A DNA stretch of 64,000 bases from Spirochaetota bacterium (GTDB lineage Bacteria; Spirochaetota; UBA4802; JAFGDQ01). Shown here one piece after another: positions 18,901 to 26,812 of the stretch (the first letter of the stretch is position 1; every line of letters starts with the position of its first letter). The position numbers were made by a program, and so were the translations under genes. The stretch lies in assembly GCA_016934735.1 (NCBI GenBank), contig JAFGSG010000071.1:27369-91368 (forward strand). Direction: 5' to 3'. The notes under the pieces are model-generated. The model saw nothing but the letters and a program-made list of their open reading frames with translations, was not told where the DNA came from and did not search any database.

Positions 18901-20374
18901 GATAGTTGCTTCATGCACTCCGAGGACTCATGAGCCGCTTTTTCAGGATACAATAAGAGAAGCCGGGCTTAATAAATATTTGTTCGAAATGGCGAATATA
19001 CGTGATCAATGTTCGTGGGTCCACCAGAGCGATCATCCAAAGGCTACTGAAAAGGCAAAGGATCTTGTAAGGATGGCTGTTTCAAGATCAGCTACGCTTG
19101 AACCGCTGTATGAACTCCCGTTCGAGATCGATCAGAAAACGCTTGTAATCGGCGGAGGCGTATCCGGGATGACTGCCGCGCTCGGGCTCGCGAAGCAGGG
19201 ATTCGAATCATATCTTGTTGAGTGCTCGGATAAGCTGGGCGGGCATGCTCTAAAGATTCATTATACTCTCGAAGGCATTGAGCCGAAGAATTTTATCAGC
19301 GAACTGATCGAGTCAGTAAAGTCAAATGCAAAGATCAGGGTTCTGCTGAATACAAAGATCAGGAATACATCTGGTCATGTGGGTAATTTTACAACACAGA
19401 TTGAATCTTCCGGGAGTAAAAGCGAGATAAGGCACGGTGCTGTCATTGTTGCTACAGGCGGAGAAGAATATAAACCGACCGAATATCTTTATGGACAGAA
19501 TAAGGATGTTGTTACTCAGGTTATGCTTGAAGATATTATAGCAAAAACTCCGGATGTCCTTAAATCTGTGAAAAATGTTGTTATAATTCAGTGCGTTGGT
19601 TCGCGCGATGACGAGCATCCCTATTGCAGCCGTTACTGCTGTTCTGCAGCGTTGAAGAACGCGATTTGCATTAAAGAGATGAATGAGGGCGCAAATATTT
19701 ACATTCTTTATCGCGACATCAGGGCATACGGTTTTAAAGAACTGTATTATAAAAAAGCGAGAGAGATGGGAATAACTTTTATAAGATATGATGAGAAGAT
19801 AAAACCGGAAGTATCCGTAAACGGAAACGGGCTTGTTGTGAATGTTTATGATAAAGAACTGAAAGTGAATTTTGAAATTGAAAGTGATATAGTCGCATTA
19901 AGCGCAGCGATAAGGCCGGACCCCAAGGGGGAAAGCATTAAACAAATTTTTAAGCTTCCCGGTGATCAGGATGGCTTTTTTCTTGAGGCGCATATGAAGC
20001 TCAGGCCGCTTGATTTCGCAAGCATGGGAGTTTTCCTGTGCGGGCTCGCGCATTCGCCGAAGCTGCTCGATGAGAGCATAGCTCAGGCAAAGGGCGCTGT
20101 TTCCAGGGCATGCACTGTTCTTTCCAAGAAAGAGATGATGGTTGGCGGTATTGTGTCTCACGTCAATCCTGACAAATGTGTAGCATGCCTTACATGCGTA
20201 AGGGTATGCCCTTACGATGTGCCGAAGATAAGCGCTGACGGAGTAGCGGAGATTTCGAGCGCATCATGCCAGGGCTGCGGCAGCTGTGTGGCAGCATGCC
20301 CGAGAAAGGCGATCGAAGTGTATCATTATAAGGATGATCAGATATTGAGCAAATGCGAGGCATTGTATGTGTAA
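15905..20374 (+). CDS. hdrA: Giant HdrA flavoprotein with inserted GltD/NfnB-type NAD(P)H module
   Basis: This 1489-residue protein is far longer than the usual HdrA (about 650). Order: HdrA N-terminal FAD domain with GGGIAGM and the DCAMCIISPK cysteine block (20-90); [4Fe-4S] CTSCGDCIKVC (122-132); a GltD-type insert with cysteine pairs (172-225), FAD site GGGPSG (272-277) and NAD(P) site GGGNVAIDAA (403-412); an HdrA C-terminal half beginning with CLACGICSECMQC; then a second HdrA copy from about 940, with FAD site GGGVSGM near 1085 and two terminal [4Fe-4S] motifs (CVACLTCVRVC, CQGCGSCVAAC). The NAD(P) site is followed by SLECREEMPA, lacking the arginine pair of NADPH-specific relatives. 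I choose ATG 15905 over the TTG at 15899. It probably is the flavin core that bifurcates electrons from NAD(P)H. Confidence 0.93.
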   Translation: MSENNIIQLDDKRKPGTGLGAVMVVGGGIAGMQTAIDLADSGFKVYLVEEKTHIGGRMSQLDKTFPTNDCAMCIISPKLIEVDKNINIEILTNTEVMVVEGQAGNFSVKLKENPRYVDIAKCTSCGDCIKVCPVLVPNEFNTGFDQRNAVYKLYPQGIPSTYAISKADRAPCGITCPAGINVQGYVALTSNGKFNEAYDLIVERNPFPSVCGRVCHHPCEGVCNRGEIDEPVAINNLKRYNADWVRQKRKEEGFKVEKAEIDPMKPKIAIVGGGPSGLTAARDLVLDGYPVTVFEAQSKLGGAMRWGIPRYRLPDEMLDWDIQNIIDLGVEVKLQSALGKDFTIKSLKNEDYKAVYLGMGLPKARKLNIKGADSEGVLWGMDFLTEVNMGKSPKVGKKVVVIGGGNVAIDAAMTAKRQGAEDVTIVSLECREEMPAHEWEIEDAVSEGIKLNPSWGPDEITASDGKVTGIKLIQCTCVFDESQRFNPQYNPECGEELKADTIIITIGQAADLNWVNDDSSIELASGGIKADNLTLATNIEGVFAGGDIAYGPKSVVEAIAQGHEAAESIRRFIEGKDLSAGREKEDKPAAKVPKDRPYYKKSRTIAENIPVKDRQDNYNEIARTFTQEMAIEEAKRCLACGICSECMQCVAACLPGAINHNEIVKETVINVGAVVAAPGFDPFDPSGKPEYGYGRYANVITSMEMERTFSASGPYQGHVSRPSDHKLPARIAWIQCVGSRDSSIGKDYCSSVCCTYATKQASLAKDHYGDQVNATIFLNDLRTFGKGFDRYYNNAVKKYGVRYINSFISTIKEIPGSKNLLIKYINEQGGLAEEEFDMVVLSVGLVPSASSARLAKALEIELNEFGFTKPQPLRPGETSRKGIFVAGVFENPKDIPESVMSASSAAALSSELISASRGSLTEHKDYPPEKDISKDGVRIGVFVCHCGINIAGVVDVPAVTEYAKTLPNVVFTDDNLFTCSTDTQEKIKKAVEEHNLTRVIVASCTPRTHEPLFQDTIREAGLNKYLFEMANIRDQCSWVHQSDHPKATEKAKDLVRMAVSRSATLEPLYELPFEIDQKTLVIGGGVSGMTAALGLAKQGFESYLVECSDKLGGHALKIHYTLEGIEPKNFISELIESVKSNAKIRVLLNTKIRNTSGHVGNFTTQIESSGSKSEIRHGAVIVATGGEEYKPTEYLYGQNKDVVTQVMLEDIIAKTPDVLKSVKNVVIIQCVGSRDDEHPYCSRYCCSAALKNAICIKEMNEGANIYILYRDIRAYGFKELYYKKAREMGITFIRYDEKIKPEVSVNGNGLVVNVYDKELKVNFEIESDIVALSAAIRPDPKGESIKQIFKLPGDQDGFFLEAHMKLRPLDFASMGVFLCGLAHSPKLLDESIAQAKGAVSRACTVLSKKEMMVGGIVSHVNPDKCVACLTCVRVCPYDVPKISADGVAEISSASCQGCGSCVAACPRKAIEVYHYKDDQILSKCEALYV

Positions 20375-20404
20375 ATCTTGTAAATACTGGTAGTGTGTGG
20401 AGAG

Positions 20405-20509
20405 TCAGTTATTATAAAGATCGTCCCTTATGCCCTCACCTGACGGCGCTATCGCTCGGCCACCCTCCTGCCTTTCGGGTGGGTGAGGGCACAGCTCGTT
20501 CTTAACTGA
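20405..20509. repeat. Palindromic element between hdrA and mvhD
   Basis: Outer inverted repeats TCAGTTA (20405-20411) and TAACTGA (20503-20509) enclose inner repeats TGCCCTCACC (20431-20440) and GGTGAGGGCA (20482-20491), with a GC-rich centre. The element is about 105 bp, non-coding, and inside the operon. It resembles a small MITE or a REP-like repeat; its folding could affect expression of mvhD-metVF. Confidence 0.6.
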
Positions 20510-20628
20510 GTCCGTTTCCCTTTTTCATAGTACCGGTATTTAGGGGGGGCAAAGCTGCAAGGACTATCTATATTATATCGATTTAAGAGTAAGTTTTACT
20601 GTATGTGAATATCAGGAGTGTATTATAA

Positions 20629-21054
20629 ATGAGCAATAATTACGAACCGAAGATCATAGCTTTCTGCTGCAGGTACTGCGCGTATACTGCTGCTGATCTT
20701 GCGGGTTCCATGAGACTTGAATATCCTTCCAACATAAGAGTTGTACAGCTTTTATGTACAGGAAGGATTGATGTGCTTCATGTGCTTAAGGCATTTGAAC
20801 AGGGCGCTGATGCTGTATATGTCGCAGGATGCGAACCTGGTGACTGTCATTTCCTGGAAGGAAATTACAGGGCTGTAAAAAGAATCGCATACGCAAAGAA
20901 CCTGTTAAAGGAGATCGGACTCGAACCTGAACGCCTTGAATTTTTTCATATAGGTGCTTCGGAAGGCCCCAGATTTGCGGAAGCAGCAAAGGAAATGACG
21001 GATCGGGCGCTGAAGCTCGGCCCGAATCCCTTGAGAAAAAAGCAGGGAGAATAA
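20629..21054 (+). CDS. mvhD: MvhD/FlpD-type hydrogenase iron-sulfur subunit
   Basis: The 141-residue protein has the MvhD pattern: FCCRYCAYTAADLAGS near the N-terminus, LLCTGRID in the middle and VAGCEPGDCHF, with cysteines that bind a [2Fe-2S] cluster. MvhD joins electron-donating modules to HdrA. No MvhAG or FlxAB hydrogenase or dehydrogenase subunits accompany it, as in acetogens where it connects HdrABC with MetFV. Start ATG follows AGGAG by 11 bp. Confidence 0.93.
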   Translation: MSNNYEPKIIAFCCRYCAYTAADLAGSMRLEYPSNIRVVQLLCTGRIDVLHVLKAFEQGADAVYVAGCEPGDCHFLEGNYRAVKRIAYAKNLLKEIGLEPERLEFFHIGASEGPRFAEAAKEMTDRALKLGPNPLRKKQGE

Positions 21055-21060
21055 TATTTT

Positions 21061-21088
21061 GTGGGGGCGAATAATTATTCGCTTCTGC
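21061..21088 (+). repeat. Intergenic hairpin with GCGAATAATTATTCGC core
   Basis: Positions 21067-21082 are a perfect palindrome, and the flanks (GTGGGG and TTCTGC) extend the stem when read as RNA with G-U pairs. The same GCGAAT...ATTCGC core occurs in the hairpin at 55698-55721, suggesting a dispersed repeat family. Here it lies between mvhD and metV in the operon transcript. Confidence 0.6.
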
Positions 21089-21113
21089 GCAACATCGTTA
21101 TAGAGGTATAATT

Positions 21114-21782
21114 ATGATAGTAGGAGATCGAAAGCCGATAGAGGAAATAAAGGAGATGCTTGCTCCATATAAAAAAATTCTGCTCGTAGGATGCGGAACG
21201 TGCATAAGCGTGTGCATGACCGGCGGCGAAAAAGAAGTTGGCATTCTCGCAAGCGAATTGCGGATGATTTCTGAACTTGAAAAGAAAGACTGGGAAATAT
21301 CCGAGACAACTATTCAAAGGCAATGTGAAAGGGAGTATATTGAGCCGCTTAAAGAGCAGTTTGAAAAAGCGGATGTGGTAATGTCAATGGCCTGCGGTGT
21401 GGGCATACAATACATGGCAGAAGTATTTCCCGAAAAAATAGTGCTGCCTGCTGTAAATACTACGTTCTACGGCACAAACGTAAAAGAAGGCGAATGGCAG
21501 GAACGATGCGCCGGATGCGGCGATTGCGTTCTGGATAAAACGCTCGGCATTTGCCCTGTTGCGCGCTGTTCAAAAGGACTTTATAACGGGCCGTGCGGAG
21601 GTACTGACAATGGTAAATGCGAGGTAAACAAGGACCTGGACTGCGCATGGTACCTGATATATAACAGGATGAAGGAACACGGCAAACTGGACATGCTTGA
21701 TGAAATAATACCTGCACGAAGCTGGAAAACGAGTCTTCACGGCGGGCCGAGAAAAAGAGTTAGGGAGGATGCGCAAAAATGA
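21114..21782 (+). CDS. metV: Methylenetetrahydrofolate reductase partner subunit
   Basis: The 222-residue protein matches the MetV family (methylene-tetrahydrofolate reductase C-terminal domain proteins). It has VGCGTCISVC near residue 24, MACGVG in the middle, and a cysteine-rich tail with CAGCGDC, CPVARCSKG, GPCGG and C(E)VNKDLDC that should bind zinc and/or iron-sulfur clusters. MetV forms the core reductase with MetF and connects it to HdrABC-MvhD. It overlaps metF by four bases and has a GAGG ribosome binding site. Confidence 0.93.
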   Translation: MIVGDRKPIEEIKEMLAPYKKILLVGCGTCISVCMTGGEKEVGILASELRMISELEKKDWEISETTIQRQCEREYIEPLKEQFEKADVVMSMACGVGIQYMAEVFPEKIVLPAVNTTFYGTNVKEGEWQERCAGCGDCVLDKTLGICPVARCSKGLYNGPCGGTDNGKCEVNKDLDCAWYLIYNRMKEHGKLDMLDEIIPARSWKTSLHGGPRKRVREDAQK

Positions 21783-22705
21783 AAGCGAACAGCAATCTGG
21801 AAAAGATACTGGAAAGAGGCGAATTCGCGGTCACGGGAGAGCTCGGACCGCCTAAAGGCAATGATGTTGAAGTAATTAAGAAGAAGGCACAGTTCCTTAA
21901 AGGTAATGTCGATGCTGTAAACATTACGGATAATCAGACAGCTGTTGTGAGGATGTCGAGCATTGCAGCGTCGAAGCTCCTCCTCGATCTGGGCGTTGAG
22001 CCGGTTATGCAGATGGTTGTACGGGACAGGAACAGGATCGCTATACAGAGCGACATACTGGGCGCAACTGCACTCGGGCTGAAAAACATGCTGTGCTTAA
22101 GCGGCGACCACCAGACTTTCGGGAACCAGCCGGACGCGAAAAATGTTTTTGATATTGATTCAATACAGCTTATAGGCCTTGTTAAAAGACTGAGAGATGA
22201 GAAAAAAATGCTGAACCTTGAAGATGAAATAGAAGGCGATGTAGGCATTTTTATCGGAGCTGCCGCGAATCCGTTTGCCGAACCTTTCGGGTTCAGACCA
22301 TTAAGGCTTAGAAAGAAGGTGGCTGCTGGTGTTAATTTTATTCAAACCCAGTGCATATACGATATGAAAATATTCAAAGAGTTTATGAAGGCTGTATGCG
22401 ATATGGGTCTTGATCAGAAGGTTCATATACTCGCAGGAGTCACACCGCTTAAATCAGCAGGAATGACTAAGTACATGGCAAACAATGTTCCCGGGATAAT
22501 TATACCGGAAGAACTTGTTAAGAGAATGGCGGGCGTAGCAAAGGAAAAAGCTGCCGAGGAAGGAATTAAAATCTGCGTTGAGCAAATACAGGAATTGCGC
22601 GAAATTAAAGGCGTACACGGCATTCATCTAATGGCTATTGAGTGGGAGTCGCGCGTTCCAGAGATAGTATCGCAGGCTAAGCTCCTGCCGAGGCCGGTCG
22701 TTTAA
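21779..22705 (+). CDS. metF: Methylenetetrahydrofolate reductase
   Basis: The 308-residue FAD-dependent TIM-barrel enzyme reduces 5,10-methylene-tetrahydrofolate to methyl-tetrahydrofolate. Recognisable blocks are VTGELGPPKG at the N-terminus, VDAVNITDNQ, CLSGDH around residue 105, FIGAAANPFAEP and FIQTQCIYD. It overlaps metV by ATGA, so the two subunits are coupled. The genes upstream indicate that electrons come through HdrABC-MvhD and not directly from NADH as in E. coli. The product could feed methionine synthesis or acetyl-CoA synthesis; CODH/ACS genes are not in this window. Confidence 0.95.
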   Translation: MKANSNLEKILERGEFAVTGELGPPKGNDVEVIKKKAQFLKGNVDAVNITDNQTAVVRMSSIAASKLLLDLGVEPVMQMVVRDRNRIAIQSDILGATALGLKNMLCLSGDHQTFGNQPDAKNVFDIDSIQLIGLVKRLRDEKKMLNLEDEIEGDVGIFIGAAANPFAEPFGFRPLRLRKKVAAGVNFIQTQCIYDMKIFKEFMKAVCDMGLDQKVHILAGVTPLKSAGMTKYMANNVPGIIIPEELVKRMAGVAKEKAAEEGIKICVEQIQELREIKGVHGIHLMAIEWESRVPEIVSQAKLLPRPVV

Positions 22706-22709
22706 AGGT

Positions 22710-24089
22710 TTATCTTACCTTGCCTCTTGAGAGTGAGGCGAGTATGCCGAATAAGCATAGAAAACCGGAAAAGATAAATGCCGTTTTTATGCTTATCATT
22801 AATTGCGGAAAATTTTCCGGAATTAATTCGGCATTACCGATGAAGATCGCCAGTATAAACATGGCTATCCCCATACTGATTGTCTGCCCTGTCATACGCG
22901 TGGTTCCTAGTATCCCCGAAGCAATACCCAGATATTTTTTTTCTACGGAGCTCATTATAGCGTTGGAATTGGGAGATGCAAAAAGCGCAAATCCTATCCC
23001 CGTGATAATAAGAATAATTAAAATATACGAAAGAGATGTATCGTTATTAAGAAGGGCGAACATGAAAAGCGAAAGCCCGGATAAAGTCATGCCTATGGAT
23101 GATACAATCCTGGGTTCTATTTTGTCTGAAAGCCGTCCTGCGAACGGGGAAAACAGCGCCATGATAACCGGCTGGGATACCATCAGTATTCCCGCGCTCT
23201 GAGGGCTCAGTTGTTTAATGTACTGAAGATAAATGCTCAGGAAAAATGTCGTAGCAAAAGTAGCGCAGTAATTAAGAAATGCAGCCAGGTTCGACAATGC
23301 AAAAACCCTGTTGGTCACGAATAGATTTATATTAACAAGAGGGCTCTTTATCCGTTTTTCCATAAAAATAAAGATTATTATAATACATATACCCGCGATT
23401 ATCAGCCCTGAACTGAATCCCGCTCCCCACTTTGAAAAATTGGAAATGCCGTACATAATTGCCGCAAGCCCTGCGCTGTAAAGAACGGAACCGACAAGAT
23501 CAAATTTTTCGCCTTTTGCGTCTGCCCATTCACTTTTTAATTTAAGCAGTATTAGCACTAAAGCGATTAATCCGATCGGAATATTGACCAGAAAAATACT
23601 TCTCCATCCGAAATTTTGTGTAAGGAATCCTCCGACAAACGGCCCGCATGAAAGCCCCAGATAGGTGGATGTAACGGATATACCGAGCACTTTTCCTCTT
23701 TCATTGGGCGGGAATACGGATGTTAAGAGCGCCATTCCGGTACTGAATATCATGGAAGTTCCGATGCCTTGTGCCAGCCTTAAAGCGATCAGCATTTCAG
23801 AACAGGTACAGATGGTCATTAAGAATGATACAATTGTAAAAATGCATAATCCGATTGTATAAATTTTTTTTCTTCCGTGTATATCGGCAAAGCGGCCGAA
23901 CGGCAGCAGCAGAACTGCAGTAGCTAAAAGATATGCTGTGTTTATCCAGCTGAGGGAGATCGCATCCATCGCAAATTCCCTGCCAATTGTTGGAAGCGCC
24001 ACAGTAATAGATGAGACTTCAAAAGGCGCCAGGAAGGCTGCCATTGTAACAATTATTTGTGTGACCCTCTTTACATTTCTATCTTCCAT
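22710..24089 (-). CDS. MFS drug exporter, DHA2 (14-helix) family
   Basis: The 459-residue protein has about 14 hydrophobic helices. It shows the MFS motif A variant GRFADIHGRKKIY after helix 2 and the antiporter motif C around GLSCGPFVGGFLT in helix 5, typical of DHA2 proton antiporters such as EmrB/QacA. It should export hydrophobic or organic compounds using the proton gradient. It converges on metF with only 4 bp between stops, and lies 49 bp downstream of another MFS gene in the same direction. Confidence 0.9.
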   Translation of the reverse strand: MEDRNVKRVTQIIVTMAAFLAPFEVSSITVALPTIGREFAMDAISLSWINTAYLLATAVLLLPFGRFADIHGRKKIYTIGLCIFTIVSFLMTICTCSEMLIALRLAQGIGTSMIFSTGMALLTSVFPPNERGKVLGISVTSTYLGLSCGPFVGGFLTQNFGWRSIFLVNIPIGLIALVLILLKLKSEWADAKGEKFDLVGSVLYSAGLAAIMYGISNFSKWGAGFSSGLIIAGICIIIIFIFMEKRIKSPLVNINLFVTNRVFALSNLAAFLNYCATFATTFFLSIYLQYIKQLSPQSAGILMVSQPVIMALFSPFAGRLSDKIEPRIVSSIGMTLSGLSLFMFALLNNDTSLSYILIILIITGIGFALFASPNSNAIMSSVEKKYLGIASGILGTTRMTGQTISMGIAMFILAIFIGNAELIPENFPQLMISIKTAFIFSGFLCLFGILASLSRGKVR

Positions 24090-24138
24090 TCTTATCAGTC
24101 CTGTAGTAAGGATACATGGTCGTTCATTTCCAATATGG

Positions 24139-25332
24139 TTATTCGACAGCTACCGGAGCTTCTCGGGTAATTCGAATTGCCCCGTATTTCAGCGCGTTAA
24201 ATGAAAGCAGAATGATACCGATTAAAAAAGCGATTGCGCATGAGTTGAATGCGGCAAGGTATGTGCCTGTATAATCTATCAGAAAGCCCAGCGGCAGGCT
24301 GAATAACATCATGCCTCCATAGAAGCTTGCCATGTATAATGCATTTGCAGTGTTCTTTTCATTTGTGTTTACAAGGCTGATCATGGTCGTATTTATAATC
24401 GGAAACAATATTCCGTGGGTCAGCCCGTACATTATTCCAATTCCGATCAGGATGGGAAGTGAGTAAAGAAAGTTAAGAAGCGCATTCAATAATGCCCCGG
24501 TAAAGAACATTGTTATTAAAATCCGGTTAATATTATAGCCGGATAATTTGCCGATTATTTTAAATCTGATTATAATCAGCACTGCTATATAAAATATAAA
24601 GAAATAGGAAAATTGAAAATTCGTTGTCGAGAGCACAAAGTTCGGCAGATAGGTAACTATAACGCCGAAGCATCCTCCGAAAATTACTGCTGCAACCGTA
24701 ATGATTATAAAACGAAAGCTGCGAAAAAGATGAAGAAATCCGGCCCGTGTTTCGGTTGATGATTTATCGGGATGAGGCTCTGGCTTAGGCATTATAAAAG
24801 TGACGCATAAACTCAGAAAAACAAGAACAGCTGAAATAGCGAAAATATAATAAAACGGATATCCTTTTGATAAGAGAAGCTCTCCGGCAAACGGACTAAT
24901 GGCATTTGTAATTGCTCCCGTAATGCCGTAAATCCCTATCGCTTCTGCCGCGTCTTTCATCGGCACTATGTCGAATACAATGTTTGTTCCGAATATCATC
25001 GAGATTGAAAAGGCGATTCCATGCAGAATCCGGATTATTAAAATATTCCATGAAAAAGCGGAAATAAAAATATATGATATAAACGCGATTGTCATCAATA
25101 AATAACCCGTGCGGAGAACAATGATTTTATTTTTCACACGGATAAATGAAGCGATGCTAACGGACGTAATAATTATAAGAATTTTATCAACATTATTCAT
25201 AATGCCGATATGCGCTTCGGGAGCGCCTAATTGTTTTAGAAAGATCGGGAACAATATGTAGAACGAATTTCCCAAAAAGAACATCAGGTTTGTAAGAGCA
25301 ACATAATAGTATAAAGGCTTAAATTTTTTCAT
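24139..25332 (-). CDS. MFS transporter (12-helix)
   Basis: This 397-residue protein has twelve hydrophobic segments and the general MFS layout, with a short polar loop around residues 190-205 between the halves (PEPHPDKSST). Motif A is weak, which places it among YfcJ/YhhS-like or sugar/metabolite transporters of unknown substrate. It is the first gene of a two-transporter unit with the DHA2 gene downstream. It is divergent from the adenylate-forming enzyme gene. Confidence 0.88.
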   Translation of the reverse strand: MKKFKPLYYYVALTNLMFFLGNSFYILFPIFLKQLGAPEAHIGIMNNVDKILIIITSVSIASFIRVKNKIIVLRTGYLLMTIAFISYIFISAFSWNILIIRILHGIAFSISMIFGTNIVFDIVPMKDAAEAIGIYGITGAITNAISPFAGELLLSKGYPFYYIFAISAVLVFLSLCVTFIMPKPEPHPDKSSTETRAGFLHLFRSFRFIIITVAAVIFGGCFGVIVTYLPNFVLSTTNFQFSYFFIFYIAVLIIIRFKIIGKLSGYNINRILITMFFTGALLNALLNFLYSLPILIGIGIMYGLTHGILFPIINTTMISLVNTNEKNTANALYMASFYGGMMLFSLPLGFLIDYTGTYLAAFNSCAIAFLIGIILLSFNALKYGAIRITREAPVAVE

Positions 25333-25513
25333 GCAGTTACTATATAATTTTCCCGATATTTTGTACTTCCGTATTAACCGGGCGCTTCTTTGTCAATTAA
25401 TCTTTTATTTTTATAAAAGATATTATAATTTAAACTTGATTTGATTTCTATAGCTTATATATTTGCAAAGCATACTGGTATAAATTAAGCGGATTTATAA
25501 AAGGTTTTTCATA

Positions 25514-26812
25514 ATGCATAAACCATTTTTTTCTGATAAGTACTATAAAGATTCTCTGGATGCGCTGACTATTGCTCTTGAAACAGCGCCCGCATATCGT
25601 ACATGGCGGCAGTTCGATCCCGGGAAGGATGCTTCCATAGACGACCGCTATGCTGCCATGCCTGTACTGACAAAGAAAGATATCCGCGAGCATTTCCCCG
25701 GCGTCGTAGTTCCGCACGGCCGCAGTTTAACTGAGGGAATAGAGAACGGAGAGATTGAATTCGTGGAGACCAGCGGCACAACAGCGGAAAAAATTACAAA
25801 TGTCTGGAATCAGATGTGGTGGAATGCTTCCGAAGCCGCGTCGTGGAAACTCAATTCCCATACCGCTCATCTTGACCACTCTTTCCGTGAAGCTCAGCTC
25901 GCGAGTGCGCTTAGCGTGGGTTTTCACTCAAACGATGATCTTCCCATGCATGCCCGGATACTTAACGGCCGCTTTCTGTTCCTTAACGAAAAAATGAGCG
26001 CCCACGAATGGACAAAAGCGCACTACGAACGGATGATACGCGAGCTGGATGAGTTTAAACCTGCTGTTCTTGAGGGAAATCCATCGCTTCTCGCACGTCT
26101 GGCATGGTGGGCTATTGATAATAATAAGTCTGTTTATCAGCCTCAGGTAATTCTTTTCACATATGAGTTCCCGTCAGCGCTTCATTTGCAAAGTCTTAAG
26201 CAGATATTTCATGTTCCAATGGCGAGCTCATATGGTTCAACCGAAACAGGATATGTTTTTATGCAGTGCGAGCATGGTATATTCCATCAGAATGCTGATT
26301 TCTGCAGAGTAGATTTTGAACCTCTGAAAGATATGTACGGCAGACAGGACACAGGACGTATATTAGTCACGACCTTTCATAATCCATGGACTTCGCTTAT
26401 CCGCTTCGATGTAGGGGATCTTGTGCGTCTCAATGACTCTTATGCCTGCTCCTGTGGCCGTAAAGAAGGCTTAATGCTGAGATCCATAGAAGGCCGCACG
26501 GCAAATGCTACATTTACAACATCAGGGCGTCTTATTACAACAAAACAACTGGATGATGTTCTTTCAAAGTTTAATGGTCTTCGTGAGTATCATCTTGACC
26601 AGGCTTCTCAAAAAGAGTATAACTTAAAGATTATAATGCAGCATAAAAATGATGTTATAGTAAAAGAAATAATCCGTGAGATGCATTTTCTTTACGGAAA
26701 AGATGCTGCAATAAAAGTTGAAGCAGTCGAAGATATTATGCCCGCATCTTCGGGGAAATACCGCCGTACCTGGGCGCATCTTAAATTTGACACAAAGGAT
26801 CTTTTTTCATGA
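25514..26812 (+). CDS. PaaK-like adenylate-forming enzyme (phenylacetate-CoA ligase family)
   Basis: The 432-residue protein shows the ANL superfamily landmarks: the phosphate-binding ETSGTTAEK (near residue 78), ASSYGSTETGY in the middle, IRFDVGDLVRL, and a C-terminal domain with YHLDQ, in the order of PaaK-type CoA ligases. It should activate a carboxylic acid as an acyl-adenylate, possibly transferring it to CoA or a carrier protein. A C-C pair (CSCG) after the core is common in this family. It overlaps the next gene by four bases, an unusual partnership with a peptidase-like protein. The substrate is unknown. Confidence 0.88.
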   Translation: MHKPFFSDKYYKDSLDALTIALETAPAYRTWRQFDPGKDASIDDRYAAMPVLTKKDIREHFPGVVVPHGRSLTEGIENGEIEFVETSGTTAEKITNVWNQMWWNASEAASWKLNSHTAHLDHSFREAQLASALSVGFHSNDDLPMHARILNGRFLFLNEKMSAHEWTKAHYERMIRELDEFKPAVLEGNPSLLARLAWWAIDNNKSVYQPQVILFTYEFPSALHLQSLKQIFHVPMASSYGSTETGYVFMQCEHGIFHQNADFCRVDFEPLKDMYGRQDTGRILVTTFHNPWTSLIRFDVGDLVRLNDSYACSCGRKEGLMLRSIEGRTANATFTTSGRLITTKQLDDVLSKFNGLREYHLDQASQKEYNLKIIMQHKNDVIVKEIIREMHFLYGKDAAIKVEAVEDIMPASSGKYRRTWAHLKFDTKDLFS

